Shown one piece after another: positions 18,031 to 20,535 of a DNA stretch of 20,535 nt. The notes below the pieces were generated by a model. That model saw only the letters and a list, made by a program, of their open reading frames with translations, was not told the origin of the DNA and made no database searches. Where the stretch lies: NCBI RefSeq assembly GCF_030272615.1, contig NW_026729190.1, forward strand, positions 132,501-153,035. The letters are read 5' to 3'. The DNA comes from Cryptomeria japonica. Lineage: Eukaryota; Streptophyta; Pinopsida; Cupressales; Cupressaceae. The position numbers were made by a program, and so were the translations under genes. How positions within the stretch are numbered: position 1 is the first letter of the stretch; the number at the start of each line of letters is the position of its first letter.

Positions 18031-18376
18031 TCTTGTCAAGTTTTAGTCGTCGGGACTCATTTCGAGCCTTAGAGGTCGTTTCTTGTCCGGTTGCCCTGTC
18101 TTCGACCTGGGAACCCAATTTTGGTCCTCGGGTCCCATTTTTTTTTGTCTCGCATCCCACTTTTGGCCTGTGGCCTTTTCGGGGTCGATTCTCGTTTTGG
18201 GCATCAGAGCATGTTTCTTCTCCTAAAACCCAATATTTGTTTATTAAGTCTCGGAACACATTTTTGTTCTCGTGGACCCATCATGGGTCTTGGAACGCAT
18301 TTGTGGTCCTTGGGTCCCATTTTGCATCCCGAAACTTGTGTTTTGGTGCTTGATCCCTATTTTGGGTGCCCACCTT
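18031..18376. other. T-rich spacer, second copy
   Basis: Same degenerate 20-bp words as at 10095-10440, with no differences noticed. Confidence 0.6.
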
Positions 18377-18761
18377 GCACCAAGTGCGCACCCGGGGCAA
18401 ACCGAGCGCCTTGGTGCACCGGGGCAAGATCGAGCGTGCACCCGAGGCGCCCCGAACATGCACCAAGGTGCACTCGGCCCACATGTGAGCGCAGGTCGTT
18501 GCGCCCGAGGTGGTGTGTGGGCACCGCGTTGCAGACGGGACACTGCACGCACACGACGCCCCCTACAGGTGCACGCACGTAGGCCGGGCCGGGTGCACAC
18601 CCGACGCCCTAGCAAGGTGCGCGCACCCGGGCAGGGCTCACACTTGGCGAACGGGGCGCACTTCGCGAGGGAGGGTGTGCACCTCGACGGGGGTGGGTGG
18701 CCGGGGTGGATTCGCACGTGGGTCGCGGTTTGCTAAGTAAACACTGCGACAAGCTCATAAC

Positions 18762-18879
18762 GGGTGCGATCATACCAGCGTTAGTGCACCGGATCCCATC
18801 AGAACTCCGCAGTTAAGCGCGCTTGGGCCGAAGTAGTACTGGGATGGGTGACCTCCCGGGAAGTCCCGGTGTTGCACCC
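18762..18879 (+). rRNA. 5S ribosomal RNA gene, copy 2
   Basis: Complete 118-nt 5S rRNA gene, differing from copy 1 at two positions. Residue 19 is G, which restores pairing with C59. Residue 70 is A instead of G, changing the CCGG stem to CCGA and placing A opposite C105, a pair that is G-C in copy 1 and, as I recall, in flowering plants. The 5'/3' terminal stem is intact and the Pol III terminator is present. It could be a functional variant or an early pseudogene; one mismatch alone does not decide. Confidence 0.96.
18811..18858 (+). promoter_or_regulatory. 5S internal control region, copy 2
   Basis: Boxes A and C are identical to copy 1. The substitution at 18831 (residue 70) falls in the intermediate element, so it could affect TFIIIA binding as well as RNA folding. 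Confidence 0.75.
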
Positions 18880-18892
18880 TTTTTTAGTTTTT
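18880..18892 (+). terminator. Pol III terminator, copy 2
   Basis: T6, AG, T5 directly after the gene, as in copy 1. Confidence 0.85.
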
Positions 18893-20535
18893 CGCCGGGC
18901 ATCGCAATGCTATTTGAATAAACCTTTTGCCCGTTTGCGTTCTCGTCGGGGCCGGGCCGGGCCGGGGTGCGCTGCCCGCACTACCGCGCGCGCGGGGGCG
19001 ACACCGAGCGCGCACCCGAGGCGCCCCGAGCACACAGGCCACGGTGCAACCCGGGCGTTGTGCGCGCACCCCGGTGCGCCCGAGGTGCTGCGCGCGCACC
19101 CAGGTGAAATCGGTGTGCACCTCGGCCAGTGCGCGCTCGGTCGAGTCGCGCACGTTGGCCAAGGTGCACGGTGATGTTTCTTACTCTAAGGTTCCGCACC
19201 AGACGCCCGGGACAGGTGAGCGAAGCTGGGCGGGGCCGGGTGCGCGGCCGGGGCAGGTGCACGCAGCTGGAGAGAGCTTTGGAGCACACTTCGGAGCGCA
19301 CCAATGATGCGCTCCATTCAAAAGTTTCCTGAAAAGGCAAAAAAAGTTGAGATTATAGAATTTCCCACTTGAGAGATTGTAAAAAAAAAAAATTTAAAAT
19401 GAAGGAAACGCGGGTGCCAAGGTGTGCGCAGCCCAGCCAAGGTGTGCGCACCAAGGCGCCCACCCTGGCGAAGGTGCACGCAAGGTGCGCACCCGAGGCA
19501 AACCGGACAATTAACCCAACTTTCGACTTCGCGCGCACCTTGGAGCGCACTTCGGAGCGCTCCTTGGTGCGCACCAATCTTGGGCACCTCGGAGTGCACC
19601 ATGGCGCCCACCAAGGTGCGCACCCGGGGCAAACCGAGCTCCGACTTCGTGCGCACCTTGGAGCGCACGAAAGGTGCGCACCATGGCGCCCACCAAGGTG
19701 CGCAGCCCAGCCAAGGCGTGCGCATCAAGGTGCGCACCCTGGCGAAGGTGCGCACCCGGGGCAAACCGAGCTCCGACTTCGTGCGCACCTTGGAGCGCAC
19801 AAAAGGTGCGCAACCCAGCCAAGGTGTGCGCACCCCGGTCAAACCGAGCTCCGAATCGTGCGCACCAGAGGTGCACGCCATCGTGCGCACCTTGGAGCAC
19901 ACTTCGGAGCCCTCCTTGGTGCGCGCCGATGTTGCGCACCTCGGAGCGCACCCGGGGAAAACAATGCAATTAACCCGACTTTCGACTTCGTGGGCACCTC
20001 GGAGCGCTCTCGGGTTCGCACCTCGGAGCACACCGAGGTGCGCACCTTTGATGCGCTGCCTTCACCAATTTCCAGAAAAGGCAAGAAAACATTGAGAAGG
20101 TGTGCGCACCGAGGTGCCCACCCTGGCGAAGGTGCACGCGAGGTGCGCACCCGGGGCAAACCGGGCTCCGACTTCGTGCACGCCGCACCTTGGAGCACAC
20201 TTCGGAGCGCTCCTTGGTGCGCACCAGGGCGCGCAACCCAGCCGAGGTGCCCACCCCGGCGAAGGTGCACGCGAGGTGCGCACCCGGGGCAAACCGGGCT
20301 CCGACTTCGTGCATGCCATGGTGCCCACCGCGGCGAAGGTGCACGCGAGGTGCGCACCCGGGGCAAACCGGGCTCCGACTTCGTGCACGCCGCACCTTGG
20401 AGCACACTTCGGAGCGCTCCTTGGTGCGCACCATGGTGCCCACCAGGGCGCGCAACCCCGCCGAAGGTGCACGCGAGGTGCGCACCCGGGGCAAACCGGG
20501 CTCCGACTTCGTGCACGCCGCACCTTGGAGCACAC

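Larger units (their letters stand above)
17507..20535. repeat. 7,936-bp tandem unit, second copy, cut by the window end
   Basis: This matches 9571-12599 at about 99.8%. It begins after a hybrid junction in which satellite sequence (GTGCGCACCAAG) passes into GCACCCACCCTGGCC and then GGTGGGTCACGG. Confidence 0.93.

Noticed and set aside
1-20535. 18S, 5.8S or 25S rRNA sequence, tRNA genes or retroelement genes
   Set aside because: I looked for these on both strands and saw no recognisable conserved segment of any of them.

Overview
The window looks like nuclear ribosomal intergenic spacer (IGS) from a land plant, most probably a gymnosperm. Two facts support this. First, two complete plant-type 5S rRNA genes lie on the + strand (10826-10943 and 18762-18879), with the CCGG version of the lower stem that I associate with gymnosperms rather than flowering plants. 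Second, thirteen copies of the plant RNA polymerase I start motif TATATAGGGG lie on the - strand between 3952 and 8118. No 18S, 5.8S or 25S sequence is visible, so linkage to a 35S unit is inferred. If it is correct, 35S transcription runs right to left, 18S lies beyond the left edge, 25S beyond the right edge, and the 5S genes are antisense to the 35S unit. No protein-coding gene is supported. The many open frames are stop-free by-products of GC-rich tandem repeats.

Layout, left to right. 1-3595: about 19 copies of a 188-bp satellite, which would lie in the 5' external transcribed spacer. 3596-4975: three diverged 440-490 bp modules, each with one Pol I motif and an inverted repeat; the first inverted repeat is nearly perfect. 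5030-5330: 50/56-bp alternating repeats. 5331-6475: 311-bp promoter units. 6480-7110: a 52-bp array interrupting the fourth 311-bp unit. 7197-8346: shorter (157-bp) promoter units. 8200-8346: GTGCACC-type repeats. 8385-10090: a degenerate GGTGGGTGCC minisatellite rich in G-quadruplex motifs. 10095-10440: T-rich spacer. 10826-10943: 5S gene. 11350-17506: a GTGCGCACC satellite in 2.36-kb higher-order units, punctuated by AT-rich islands. 17507-20535: start of a second copy of everything from 9571 onward.

The segment 9571-17506 is therefore a 7,936-bp tandem unit whose second copy is cut by the window end. I see only six differences over the 3,029 bp compared, so the duplication is recent or under strong homogenisation. 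Two of the six fall inside the 118-bp 5S gene, and each appears to break one conserved base pair, one in each gene copy.

How the parts may work together (inference): the promoter array would load Pol I toward the 18S gene on the left. The 5S genes fire in the opposite direction under Pol III. The repeats between 5S and the next 25S gene would separate the two transcription systems. The nested repeats (52-bp, 157/311-bp, 188-bp, 2.36-kb, 7.9-kb) record several rounds of unequal exchange at one locus.
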